A stretch of 64,000 nt of DNA from an uncultured bacterium. GTDB taxonomy: Bacteria > Nitrospirota > Thermodesulfovibrionia > Thermodesulfovibrionales > Thermodesulfovibrionaceae. The notes beneath the pieces are model-generated. The model saw only the letters and a program-made list of their open reading frames with translations. It searched no databases and was not told the origin of the DNA. A program made the translations under genes and the position numbers. Where the stretch lies: the NCBI GenBank assembly GCA_937924475.1, contig CALDSV010000006.1, forward strand, positions 1 through 64,000. Direction: 5' to 3'. Of the stretch, positions 1 through 9,409 are shown piece after piece (position 1 is the stretch's first letter; the number at the start of each line of letters is the position of its first letter).

Positions 1-1259
1 AGTTCTCCAGAGTCATAATCATAAGCAAATAATTCAGCGTATCTACCCCAATCAATAGCTGTCTCGAGCTGATTCCATGCCTCATCTACTGTAAAATGAT
101 TTTTCAAAATATCAATAAAGAAATCTTCTGATACTCGATGCTTATTGATTGTTCTTAGCACATGCATAATCTGTCTAATTAATTGGACATATTGTAAAGC
201 AGATTCTTTGAATATTTCTTTCTTTTCAAGAGTATCAGCTTCTGCCCATTTTTTACCTTTTTCTGTAAGAAGAAAATCACCTTCTTTTGTCTCCCCAAAT
301 CCAAGAATTACTGATGCTTCAATGAGAGGGAATATATCGTCAATTTCCATACTTAATTCAGAACTTAAAGCATAAATATCAACCCTTCCGCCTTTGTCAT
401 GAACAAGCTCAATTAGTCCAGCAATAGCGCCAACTTTTGCATGAGGAAGGAATTGAAATTTTTCAGCGGTAAGGTATTTCGGAATCTCTTCTGTGGGTTT
501 TACAAGGATAGTATAGATTTTATCTAACATAAATTTAAAATCTCGAGAATTTTTATTTCGTGGAGCTGAAAGATTTATTTCAACTTCTGCTTTAATTCTA
601 CCAGGATTATGACTCAGTATGATTGCCCGCGATGCCATGCTTACTGCTTCCTCAATATTATGAGTTACAAGAACAATTGCTTTGGCAGGGATTTTACCTA
701 AATGCCACAGATCTAAAATATCACCTCTTAAGTTGTCTGCTGTAAGAACATCCAGTGCTGAGAAAGGCTCATCCATAAGTAGAAGTTCAGGTTCCACAGC
801 AAGTGCTCTTGCAATTCCTACTCTCTGACGCATTCCACCGCTTAACTCTCTTGGATAGGCATCTTCAAATCCATCAAGTCCCACAAGATCAATTGCTTTA
901 ATTGCTTTTTCATTCATTTCTTCTTCATTCAATCCAATGCCTACAAGTCCAACTTTAACATTTTCCAGCACTGTAAACCATGGAAAAAGTGCAAAACTCT
1001 GAAAAACAACTGCTATTTTTGCATTTGCCTTTTTGAGAGGAACTCCTTTGTATAAAACCTGCCCTTCAGTTGGTTCAACAAGTCCTGCAATTATTCTTAA
1101 AAGAGTTGATTTCCCCGCACCAGACTGTCCAAGAATTGAGACAAACTCATTAGAGTATATTTTCAGGTTAATATCCTCCAGAACAGTAATTTCTCTTCCC
1201 TTCCCAACCATAAAGGATTTTTTAATACCTATGGTTTCAAGAATAATATCTTTTTCCAT
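1..1259 (-). CDS. ABC transporter ATP-binding protein (nitrate/sulfonate/bicarbonate type) with C-terminal AAA-associated domain; runs off the window edge
   Basis: Reverse-strand translation starts at 1259 ([16 protein letters not shown]...) with Walker [10 protein letters not shown], signature LSGGMRQRV, Walker [13 protein letters not shown]; open to the window edge. Confidence 0.88.
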   Translation of the reverse strand, partial: MEKDIILETIGIKKSFMVGKGREITVLEDINLKIYSNEFVSILGQSGAGKSTLLRIIAGLVEPTEGQVLYKGVPLKKANAKIAVVFQSFALFPWFTVLENVKVGLVGIGLNEEEMNEKAIKAIDLVGLDGFEDAYPRELSGGMRQRVGIARALAVEPELLLMDEPFSALDVLTADNLRGDILDLWHLGKIPAKAIVLVTHNIEEAVSMASRAIILSHNPGRIKAEVEINLSAPRNKNSRDFKFMLDKIYTILVKPTEEIPKYLTAEKFQFLPHAKVGAIAGLIELVHDKGGRVDIYALSSELSMEIDDIFPLIEASVILGFGETKEGDFLLTEKGKKWAEADTLEKKEIFKESALQYVQLIRQIMHVLRTINKHRVSEDFFIDILKNHFTVDEAWNQLETAIDWGRYAELFAYDYDSGE

Positions 1260-1261
1260 AA

Positions 1262-2974
1262 CTACTCCAGAATATATTTATTCTTTGCCATAATAAAAAG
1301 TCTTTTCCAGAGCAATCTATTTATTCCAACGACAATCAAAGACATAAAACACGTTGAAAGCAATAAAAGTCCGAAATTTCCTGAGGCAGATGATTGACTT
1401 ATTAAAGCACCGAGTCCTACTGTGTGCATTATTTCTCCTCCAAAAGAAACATACTCACTTACAATTGTAGCATTCCATGCTCCTCCGCTGGCAGTAATCA
1501 ATCCAGTTACAAGATAGGGAAATATTCCAGGAAGTATGAGTGTTTTCCATCTTCTGATACCTCTTATGCCATAAGCTCTGGAGATTTCAATTAAATCCTT
1601 AGGAATTGCACTTGCTCCAGCAATTATATTAAAGAGTAAATACCATTGTGTGCCAAGAAGCATTAAAAATATGGCACCTATATCCAGCCCTCCACCAAGT
1701 TTTATAAGAAAAAGAAGAATTACAGGAAATACTGCTGTAGCAGGAACACTCGCTGCTATCTGAACGATGCTCTGTAATATTTTGGCAGCTCTGGGATTCA
1801 GCCCAATATAAACTCCCACAGGAAGAGTCCATAAAAGTGCAAGCAATAAAGCCACGAAAACTCTTATTAATGAATAAAAGGCAGCTTTTAATATCATGAT
1901 GATATCATTGAAACCAATATTTGAAACCAGTCCAGCAGCTTTTAAAATACCCCATACAATTGCTATCAAAATAACTGTTATAGAAATAACTCCGAGGATT
2001 TTACTTAGTCTATTTATAACAGGATTGTCAGAAAGAGAAAATTTTTTGTAGCTAAATTTTTCTACCTGGTTAATAGCCTTATTCAATAAATCTGCTACTT
2101 TTTTAATAAGAACAGAGCCTGAAAAAAGATTTAATACAAAGGATTCTCTTTCTTCTTCAGGTGGAACTGTTTCTATTCTGAATTTTTGTGACCATACAAT
2201 AAGAGGCCTCCATATAAAAAGGTCAAGAATAATTATTAACAGAATCATGGTACCAAGGCCATAAATTATATATTCAATATTTCCCTCATTGGCGGCTGTT
2301 TGGATATAAGAACCAATTCCTGGTAGTCTGAAATCTTTGTCTTCCAGAATAAACATTTCACATGCCATGAGAAAAAACCAGCCTCCAGCTACACTCATCA
2401 TACTGTTCCAGATAAGCCCTATGGCACTGAAAGGAAGGTCAAGTCTTATAAATTTAGAAAATTTATTTAAATTAAAGACTTGGACTACTTCTTTCATTTC
2501 TTTTGGAATAGTGCTTATAGAGTGATAAAAGCTGAATGTCATATTCCATACCTGCCCCGTAAAAATTAAAAGAATGCATGCGAGTTCAATACCAATTCTT
2601 TTTCCCGGGAAAAGAGCTATCATTGCTAAAACAACACCGGGTAAAAAAGATAGAACAGGAATTGACTGGAGAATGTCAAGTAAAGGAATCATTATTTTCT
2701 CATGAATTTTGCTTCGTGAAGCAGTATAGCCATACCAAATTGAAAAAGCAAAAGACAGAATATAGGCAAGAAATATTCTAACTAAGGATTGAGCAGCGTA
2801 TTCTGGAATTTTTGCTGGATTTAAATCTATTTCAAAAGTCCTTTCATAAGGGCCACTCCATTGAGAAGCAATGTAGATAATTAAAGTTAAAATAACCCCA
2901 ATAACAAAAAAAATTCCTAAATCAATGGCTCTAATTCTAAAGGTTTCAGCAGGTATAGAAATAGGTATCTTCAT
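1262..2974 (-). CDS. ABC transporter permease with two fused inner-membrane permease domains
   Basis: 570-aa ORF, two repeated BPD-type permease halves, directly upstream of the ATPase gene. Confidence 0.88.
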   Translation of the reverse strand: MKIPISIPAETFRIRAIDLGIFFVIGVILTLIIYIASQWSGPYERTFEIDLNPAKIPEYAAQSLVRIFLAYILSFAFSIWYGYTASRSKIHEKIMIPLLDILQSIPVLSFLPGVVLAMIALFPGKRIGIELACILLIFTGQVWNMTFSFYHSISTIPKEMKEVVQVFNLNKFSKFIRLDLPFSAIGLIWNSMMSVAGGWFFLMACEMFILEDKDFRLPGIGSYIQTAANEGNIEYIIYGLGTMILLIIILDLFIWRPLIVWSQKFRIETVPPEEERESFVLNLFSGSVLIKKVADLLNKAINQVEKFSYKKFSLSDNPVINRLSKILGVISITVILIAIVWGILKAAGLVSNIGFNDIIMILKAAFYSLIRVFVALLLALLWTLPVGVYIGLNPRAAKILQSIVQIAASVPATAVFPVILLFLIKLGGGLDIGAIFLMLLGTQWYLLFNIIAGASAIPKDLIEISRAYGIRGIRRWKTLILPGIFPYLVTGLITASGGAWNATIVSEYVSFGGEIMHTVGLGALISQSSASGNFGLLLLSTCFMSLIVVGINRLLWKRLFIMAKNKYILE

Positions 2975-3265
2975 CCATCTTCTCCTAAAAGTTAACTATG
3001 AAAACAATAACCTTCAAATTATAAAATAACTCCTAAGATTTAACCAATATTTTTTTAGTTTCCCTGAGAGAGTTACAGCAATAGAGGAATCTATTCAGGA
3101 CTTCTTCATTTTAGTCCTTACTTTACCAAAATATCATAATCTCTCTAAAATTACCTCTTCTTTTATCACTAATATGGATTGTCTCATATCTGGCGAATCT
3201 TAGAAAGATTGGTAAGAGAAAGTAATTACCAAGAGAATTACACGCTAAGCAATAAAATTCTCATC

Positions 3266-3294
3266 TTGACAGTGAACGAAAGTTCAATTATAAT
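3266..3294 (+). promoter_or_regulatory. sigma70-type promoter TTGACA-17-TATAAT with LexA-like operator GAACGAAAGTTC (3274-3285) in the spacer
   Basis: Read directly: TTGACA 3266-3271, GAACgaaaGTTC 3274-3285, TATAAT 3289-3294. Confidence 0.85.
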
Positions 3295-3300
3295 TTTAAT

Positions 3301-3882
3301 ATGCATGATAAAAAATTAAGGGATAGGATTAATCAACTTATTTATTTCTATCAAGAAAGAGGAAGAATGCCTTCCTACTCGGAGATCGCCCATCTACTTG
3401 GTTTTAAATCTAAGAATGCTTCCTTTAAATTCATTGAAAAGCTTATCAATTTAGGCATAGTGGAAAAAGATTTAAAGGGCAAGATTATTCCCAAGAGTCT
3501 TAAAAATCCTATAAAAGTTTTAGGAATCATAGAAGCAGGTTTCCCCTCTCCTGCAGAGGAAGAGCTTTTAGATACCATATCTCTGGACCGTTGGCTCATT
3601 AGTAATCCTTCCTCTACTTTCATGCTAAAAGTAACAGGTGACTCCATGATAGAAGCTGGGATACTGCCAGGTGATATGGTTTTAGTTGACAGGTCTCTTT
3701 CTCCAAAAAATGGAGATATAGTTATAGCACAGGTAGATGGTCAGTGGACAATGAAATACTTCAGTAAGAAAGGTAAGGAAATCACTCTTACTCCTGCGAA
3801 CCCTAAATACAAGCCTATTAAGCCTAAGGCAGAGTTAAATATTGCTGGAGTTGTAATAGCTACAATAAGAAAAATAAGATGA
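3301..3882 (+). CDS. lexA: LexA-type SOS repressor / UmuD-like self-cleaving protein
   Basis: N-terminal winged HTH, cleavage-site-like EAGFPSPAEE, GDSM serine motif and downstream Lys (WTMKYF). Confidence 0.88.
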   Translation: MHDKKLRDRINQLIYFYQERGRMPSYSEIAHLLGFKSKNASFKFIEKLINLGIVEKDLKGKIIPKSLKNPIKVLGIIEAGFPSPAEEELLDTISLDRWLISNPSSTFMLKVTGDSMIEAGILPGDMVLVDRSLSPKNGDIVIAQVDGQWTMKYFSKKGKEITLTPANPKYKPIKPKAELNIAGVVIATIRKIR

Positions 3883-5129
3883 ATGAACAACCTCTTCTAA
3901 TACATGATTGGGCTAAGGCAATTCTACACATTGATGCCGATGGATTTTTTGCCTCAGTGGAGCAGGCTACAAACCCCTCTTTGAAAGGAAAACCTGTTGT
4001 AGTAGGAGTAGAAAGAGGTATGGCAACAGCAGTAAGCTATGAGGCAAAAGAAAGAGGTATAAAAAGAGGTATGTTAATAGGAGAGATAAAGAGACTATGC
4101 CCTTATGCAGTACTTATAGAGTCTGACTATGAAAAATATTCTCTCTTCTCAATAAGAATGTTTGAGATTCTCAGAAGATTCTCTCCAGAGGTGGAGGAAT
4201 ACTCTATAGATGAAGCATTTGTCGATCTTACAGGTTTAAGAAGAATTTATAGGTGTTCCTATGGAGAGATTGGTTTAAAGATAAAGGAGACAATAAAGAG
4301 AGAACTGGGCATCACTGTATCAGTAGGAGTAAGCTTAACAAAGGTTCTTTCAAAAATAGCCTCAAAACATAAAAAACCTGATGGACTTACAGTTATTCCT
4401 GGCAGACAAATCCATCTATATTTAAAAGATCTTCCTTTGGAAAAGGTATGGGGCATAGGATCAAACACAGCAGCTTACTGTAAAAAACTCGGAATCAATA
4501 CAGCCCTTGATTTTGCAAAAAAAGAAGAGTCCTTTATAAAAAAACACTTTACGAAACCTCATTATGAAATATGGCATGAGCTTAATGGAAGAAGTATATA
4601 TCCTGTAAATGCAGAACCTAAATCCAGCTATAAATCCATAAGCAAAGCAAAGAGTTTTACTCCTTCAAAGGAAAAAGAGAGCATCTATGGTCAACTTATA
4701 GAAAATATTGACAATGCCTTTTTTAAAGCAAGGAGATATGGCTTATGCACAAAGAGATTGATAATATTCCTAAGAAAACAGAATTTTGCAGATAAAGCCT
4801 GTGAGATAAACTTAACAGCTTATACGAATTATCCAGAAGATGTATTTCCTCTCATAAGAAAAGCCTTTGAAATCATCTATGAAGAGGGAAATCTCTATAG
4901 ACAGACAGGAGTCATTTTACTGGAGCTAAAATCAAGCATAAATAAACAAATCTCTCTTTTTGAAGATGTTGTAAGAGCCCAAAAAATAGAAAAACTCTAT
5001 AAAACTATTGATGCTTTAAAAGTGAAATTTGGTAGAGACATAATAAAACACGGCTCTACATTAAAAAAAGTAGAAAAAACAAAGAGAAAACAAAACATAG
5101 GAATTCCCATTATAAAAATGCAGGTTTAG
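3879..5129 (+). CDS. Y-family DNA polymerase (DinB/UmuC-like)
   Basis: HIDADGFFASVEQ, YSIDEAFVDLTG, helix-hairpin-helix region; ATGA overlap with lexA. Confidence 0.92.
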   Translation: MNEQPLLIHDWAKAILHIDADGFFASVEQATNPSLKGKPVVVGVERGMATAVSYEAKERGIKRGMLIGEIKRLCPYAVLIESDYEKYSLFSIRMFEILRRFSPEVEEYSIDEAFVDLTGLRRIYRCSYGEIGLKIKETIKRELGITVSVGVSLTKVLSKIASKHKKPDGLTVIPGRQIHLYLKDLPLEKVWGIGSNTAAYCKKLGINTALDFAKKEESFIKKHFTKPHYEIWHELNGRSIYPVNAEPKSSYKSISKAKSFTPSKEKESIYGQLIENIDNAFFKARRYGLCTKRLIIFLRKQNFADKACEINLTAYTNYPEDVFPLIRKAFEIIYEEGNLYRQTGVILLELKSSINKQISLFEDVVRAQKIEKLYKTIDALKVKFGRDIIKHGSTLKKVEKTKRKQNIGIPIIKMQV

Positions 5130-6256
5130 TCTAAGGGTGAAGGGCTTTTTTCTATTAAACCTCTTAAACGACCTATACGAAAATTTAGTATTATCTCTAT
5201 AAATCGCTCCTGCTCAAAGGGATTTTTTCTGAACCAAAAAAGATGACTCATGCAATTACAATCACTGCAACCAAAATTAGGCATCTTACTATGGGCAATC
5301 TTATCTAATGCCTTTGCTAAGGCACATTCTAAAGAAATAGATGACCTAATTGGTATTGCTTTAATTCTTTCAAGAGAGGGTATAAAATAATCTATATGCC
5401 ATCTTTTTGTCTTTTTTAGAGATAGATGTCTCTTAACCCTGGAAAGCAAAGAATTCATGGCTGAACCAACATAAACATAGTAACCAGCTTTAAAGTAAAT
5501 ATTTCCAAGACTGCCTACTCTTAGGCTTATTCCCTTAGAAAGCCTTCCACAAATTAGGTAGGCTCCTTTGTCCATAGCCTCTTTGTCATAAATATCCCAG
5601 GGTATTTTAAGTTCTCTAAAATATTCAAAGCTCATATCTTCTTTCCAATTCACAGATATTGCTTTGATTAATAGATTATTACGATTTTTTGAAAGGGCTT
5701 CTGAAAAATTAGGATCTGTATGAAAATCAGGTAGGAAAAATTCGGCATGAGGAAAATTAACAATAAAGAGTATTCCTCCCTTATTTTTAACTAAGGTTTC
5801 AAGATGTAGCCTTCCTCTTTCAGTAACTGCATCAGGAAACATTGCAATATTTTCATGAAAAAGAGTACAGGACTTTACCTCCAGAGGAAGACTTCGGGAA
5901 TTATTTTCCAATAGAAAATCAATTCTGTGCTTATCTATTTTATATTCCCTTCCTTTTACTTTAAAATCTTTTAGATCCTCTATGAAGCCACCTTTAAGTA
6001 TAAATTCTGCCACTTCATTTATATAGAGAGTATTAAGACAAATTAAAGTGTTGTGCCTTAAAGCTGCCCAAACCGTATAGGGTAATCCTTTCCCCCTCTT
6101 GCTTAGGTATAGTATGCGACCAGGTATGAGAATTTCCCATAATCTGCCGGGATTTGGAAGATAGGCTAAGGCTTTATTACCTTCCATTTGGCATTCAATG
6201 GTGAATCTATTAATTCTCCTTATAAAATAAGCTGTTTCCAATAACAAAGGATTCAA
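5126..6256 (-). CDS. SfsA-like protein fused to C-terminal DUF123/GIY-YIG-like domain
   Basis: N-terminal LPNPGRLWEIL and LPLEVKS...FPDAVTERGRLHLE are SfsA-like; C-terminal GYYVYVGSAMNSLLSRVKRHL...WHIDYF is DUF123-like. Confidence 0.82.
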   Translation of the reverse strand: MNPLLLETAYFIRRINRFTIECQMEGNKALAYLPNPGRLWEILIPGRILYLSKRGKGLPYTVWAALRHNTLICLNTLYINEVAEFILKGGFIEDLKDFKVKGREYKIDKHRIDFLLENNSRSLPLEVKSCTLFHENIAMFPDAVTERGRLHLETLVKNKGGILFIVNFPHAEFFLPDFHTDPNFSEALSKNRNNLLIKAISVNWKEDMSFEYFRELKIPWDIYDKEAMDKGAYLICGRLSKGISLRVGSLGNIYFKAGYYVYVGSAMNSLLSRVKRHLSLKKTKRWHIDYFIPSLERIKAIPIRSSISLECALAKALDKIAHSKMPNFGCSDCNCMSHLFWFRKNPFEQERFIEIILNFRIGRLRGLIEKSPSPLD

Positions 6257-6619
6257 CTCCTAAATTTTTAACTTGCAACTTTATTATTTTTCAATTTGAT
6301 GAATAATATCAAATTTATTGAGAGGTGGATTTCCTATTTTGAGTACTATTAAGCTTGCACTTAATTATTTTAGAGTTTTTCTTTTAGACTGCCTCAGAAA
6401 GCCATGCCATTTCAAAAACATAAGAAATTATGAATATGACAGTTTAATAAGTCTTTTATCCTTTTTTGTCATGGAAATTAAAAGAAAATCTTATAGCAAG
6501 TTTCTTTAGAAAGCACCTTCACCTAAGAAAAGAGGAGGCGCCTTGAGAGCCTTAAGTATAGCTTAAATATTAGGAATTAATCAGCGTTGCTTATTTTAAA
6601 CTTCTTTGATTTTATTTAA

Positions 6620-6692
<73 letters not shown>

Positions 6693-6793
6693 GATTTTCA
6701 AAATTAACATATTCCGTAGTGATTTTGTCAATAAGTATTAATTTTTCAAATATTTTTGATGTATAATTAAAAAACGTCCAAGAAGAGGTGAGC

Positions 6794-8107
6794 ATGTCAA
6801 AATTTTACATTTTTCTAATTCTCCTTTTCTTAACAATTATCGGAATTTTTGCCATGGAAAATAAAGATTCCATTGTTGTTAAAATACCTTTTAGCTCTGC
6901 TTATGAAATGCCTAAGATAGGTTTAATTCTCCTTTCAGTAACCTTAGGTGCTTTTTTTGTGTTCATAGTTTTTTTCATCAGAGATACTTCTAATTTCATA
7001 AGCAGAATCCAATCACAGAAGAGAGTAAAAAAAGAAGAGAGGATTAAGGAATATTACGCAAAAGCACTAAATGCCATCATAAGAGAAAAATTCAATGAGG
7101 CTAAAGAATCACTACAAGAAATTTTGAAAGAAGAGCCAGAACATATTGATGCTTTAATTAGGTTGGGAGATTTAGCAATGAGAGAGGAAGACTATAAAAG
7201 TGCTCTCAAATACTATAAAAAAGCCTATGAACTTGATCCTAAAAATATTATTCCTCTATTGTCCCTTGAAGATATGATGGAAAAAATTAATGATAATGAA
7301 CTTGCTCTAAAATACCTTGAACAAATTTTAAGCCTTGAGCCAGACAATTTATTGGCTCACTATAAAATGAGAAATATCCTGGAAAAAATGGAAAAATGGC
7401 AGGAACTCATTAATATTCAGAAAAAAATTATAAAACTATTGCCAGACTCTAAAAAACAACAAGAGGAAAAGATATTAATAGGATACACCTATGAGTATGG
7501 TAGAGTAAGTTTGGAGCAGGGAGATATGGAAAACGCTGAAAGAATTTTTACCGCTCTAATCAAATCTAATCCTAATTTCATTCCTTCCTATTTAGGGATG
7601 GTGGAGGTTCATATTTCCAAGGGTGAAATAGAAGAGGCTATAAACTTAATTGATAAGGTTTACAATGAACAAAAATCAAAAATTTTACTCTTACGACTGG
7701 AAGATCTTCTTATTAGTATTGGTGATCCTAAAAGGCTAATACAATTTTATCTAAGAGCAATAAATAATTTCCCTGATGATATGGAGCTAAAGTTCCTTCT
7801 TGGAAGACTCTACTATCGTCTTGAAATGATTGATGATGCTATGGAAATTTTAGAATCCTTAGAAACAACCTCCACCAATAATCCAAAGCTAAACTGTATT
7901 AGAGGATATCTATATTTAAGAAGAAATCAAATCAACAAAGCCATCGCTGAATTTAAAAATCTATGCCCAGAAAATCAGGTTTCAACAATTAATTATAGAT
8001 GTAAAGTTTGTAATTCACTTTTTGATGAATGGGCTGGAAGATGTAGTATTTGTGGATCTTGGAATAGCTTTCACATTGATATAAAGGTCTGCGAATATTC
8101 AAAATGA
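6794..8107 (+). CDS. LapA-like membrane domain fused to LapB-like TPR protein with C-terminal rubredoxin-type zinc motif
   Basis: Two N-terminal TM segments (LapA/DUF1049-like), TPR repeats, YRCKVCNSLFDEWAGRCSICGSWNSF; ATG at 6794 has an upstream AGAGGTG. Confidence 0.78.
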   Translation: MSKFYIFLILLFLTIIGIFAMENKDSIVVKIPFSSAYEMPKIGLILLSVTLGAFFVFIVFFIRDTSNFISRIQSQKRVKKEERIKEYYAKALNAIIREKFNEAKESLQEILKEEPEHIDALIRLGDLAMREEDYKSALKYYKKAYELDPKNIIPLLSLEDMMEKINDNELALKYLEQILSLEPDNLLAHYKMRNILEKMEKWQELINIQKKIIKLLPDSKKQQEEKILIGYTYEYGRVSLEQGDMENAERIFTALIKSNPNFIPSYLGMVEVHISKGEIEEAINLIDKVYNEQKSKILLLRLEDLLISIGDPKRLIQFYLRAINNFPDDMELKFLLGRLYYRLEMIDDAMEILESLETTSTNNPKLNCIRGYLYLRRNQINKAIAEFKNLCPENQVSTINYRCKVCNSLFDEWAGRCSICGSWNSFHIDIKVCEYSK

Positions 8108-8694
8108 TTTTTTCTTTCATTCTCAAAAAGAGAAAAATTGTAATAGACACCAGCGTCTTTATAAATCCCGACATTAGAGACCAATTCGGTAAAACTCCTG
8201 AAGATGCTGTTAATGAATTTTTAAAAATAATAAAAAATAGAAAAAATCTTGAGTTTTATATGCCCACTTCAGTGTACAAAGAGTTAATGCATTTCTTGGA
8301 TTCTAAGAGATTATCAAGAGATTTTTATTATTTCATAAGGACTAAATCACCTGATAAACACAGAATTTTATGCCCAGCTATCTTTTTTTATGAATTAGTA
8401 GAGGAAATGAGAAACAGAATAAATAAAGGACTTCGAGTTGCGGAAAATTCTGTTAGAAGCGTATCCCAGAAAGGAGTAGAGGAGACAATCAAAGATTTAA
8501 GAAAAAAATATCGAGAAGCCTTAAGAGAGGGGATTATTGATAGTAAAGAAGATGTAGATTTGATTTTTCTATCCCTTGAGCTTAAAGCCTCCTTGGTTAC
8601 AGGAGATCAAGGGCTCATAAGTTGGGCTGATAAACTTGGAATAGAATGGCTCATACCAGATAAATTCAAGGAATTCCTGTTGTCAACAAGTTAA
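8104..8694 (+). CDS. PIN-domain protein-only RNase P (HARP; historically annotated RNA ligase partner)
   Basis: VIDTSVFINPDI, EFYMPTSVYKE, EMRNRINKGLRVAE, LRKKYREALREGIIDSKEDVD, TGDQGLISWADKLGI resemble Aquifex Aq_880-type HARP as recalled. Confidence 0.85.
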   Translation: MIFSFILKKRKIVIDTSVFINPDIRDQFGKTPEDAVNEFLKIIKNRKNLEFYMPTSVYKELMHFLDSKRLSRDFYYFIRTKSPDKHRILCPAIFFYELVEEMRNRINKGLRVAENSVRSVSQKGVEETIKDLRKKYREALREGIIDSKEDVDLIFLSLELKASLVTGDQGLISWADKLGIEWLIPDKFKEFLLSTS

Positions 8695-8753
8695 TAAGAT
8701 GCTAATTCATAAAGAATTGACTTTATGTACTTCCAATATTGCATTATAATCAT

Positions 8754-9125
8754 ATGGAAATATTCCAAAAAATTGCCGAGGAAAAAATTCGGGAAGCTAT
8801 GGAACAAGGGCTTTTTGATGATCTTCCAAATAAAGGAAAACCTCTAAAATTTGAAGATGAAAGCTGGGTACCGGAAGATTTAAGGCTTGCTTTTAAAATT
8901 TTGAAAAATGCCGGTTGTATTCCACCAGAGATGGAGATAAGAAAAGAAATAATTGATTTAAAAGAGCTTCTCAAAACAATAGATGATGACGAAGAGAGAA
9001 TCAGAAAAATAAGAGAACTTAATTTTAAACTTCTTAAATTTAACATAGGAAGAAAAAGGCCTTTCTATCTTGAAGACTTCCCTGAGTACGAGGACAAGAT
9101 AATAAAAAAATTCATTGGATTCTGA
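8754..9125 (+). CDS. DUF1992 (DnaJ-homologue subfamily C member 28 conserved domain) protein
   Basis: IAEEKIREAMEQGLFDDLPNKGKPL signature; ATG 8754 preferred over the TTG at 8739. Confidence 0.8.
   Translation: MEIFQKIAEEKIREAMEQGLFDDLPNKGKPLKFEDESWVPEDLRLAFKILKNAGCIPPEMEIRKEIIDLKELLKTIDDDEERIRKIRELNFKLLKFNIGRKRPFYLEDFPEYEDKIIKKFIGF
9012..9116 (+). repeat. 105-nt direct repeat, copy A (end of intact DUF1992 gene)
   Basis: Matches 15381-15485 with one mismatch by eye. Confidence 0.93.
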
Positions 9126-9207
9126 TAAAGACACAGTAAAAGTAAGCCTTCATGAATCTCAATTCACCCAAATACTTGGTCAGAGTGCAGTTTTTTACAC
9201 AGGAGGA
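9121..9207 (+). pseudogene. mnmA 3'-end remnant
   Basis: tctgataaagacacagtaaaagtaag...cagagtgcagttttttaca aligns to about 16500-16575 inside intact mnmA. Confidence 0.85.
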
Positions 9208-9385
9208 CCGCAACTTCTCCTTCTCAAATTATCCTTACAAAAGGCTCATTTTCATAGTCATCTTTAAATATCTCTATTGCTTGTTTTGTAGTGATTTTTT
9301 ATTTAATTTGCCATAAACGGTAGATAAAATTCCCCTCTTAAAAGTTCCCTTCCTGTGTAAGTACTTCCACCACTGTAAACTTCTC
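9208..9385 (-). pseudogene. argC remnant with internal deletion
   Basis: aaaaggctcattttcat...tttaatttgcc.taaa.ggtagataaaattcccc and aaaagttc.cttcctgtgtaa..acttccaccac match argC at about 16806-16930 and 17590-17630. Confidence 0.82.
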
Positions 9386-9409
9386 TTCAGAAAAATTTAA
9401 ACATATAAT

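Noticed and set aside
145-375. Forward ORF of 76 aa at the window start
   Set aside because: Antisense to the clear ABC ATPase reading frame (1-1259, minus).
2975-3265. Intergenic region with CTGAGAGAG as a possible riboswitch
   Set aside because: No other conserved TPP or known riboswitch core seen; insufficient support.
6318-6509. 63-aa forward ORF near tRNA-Ala
   Set aside because: No SD, unconvincing composition, no recognisable family.
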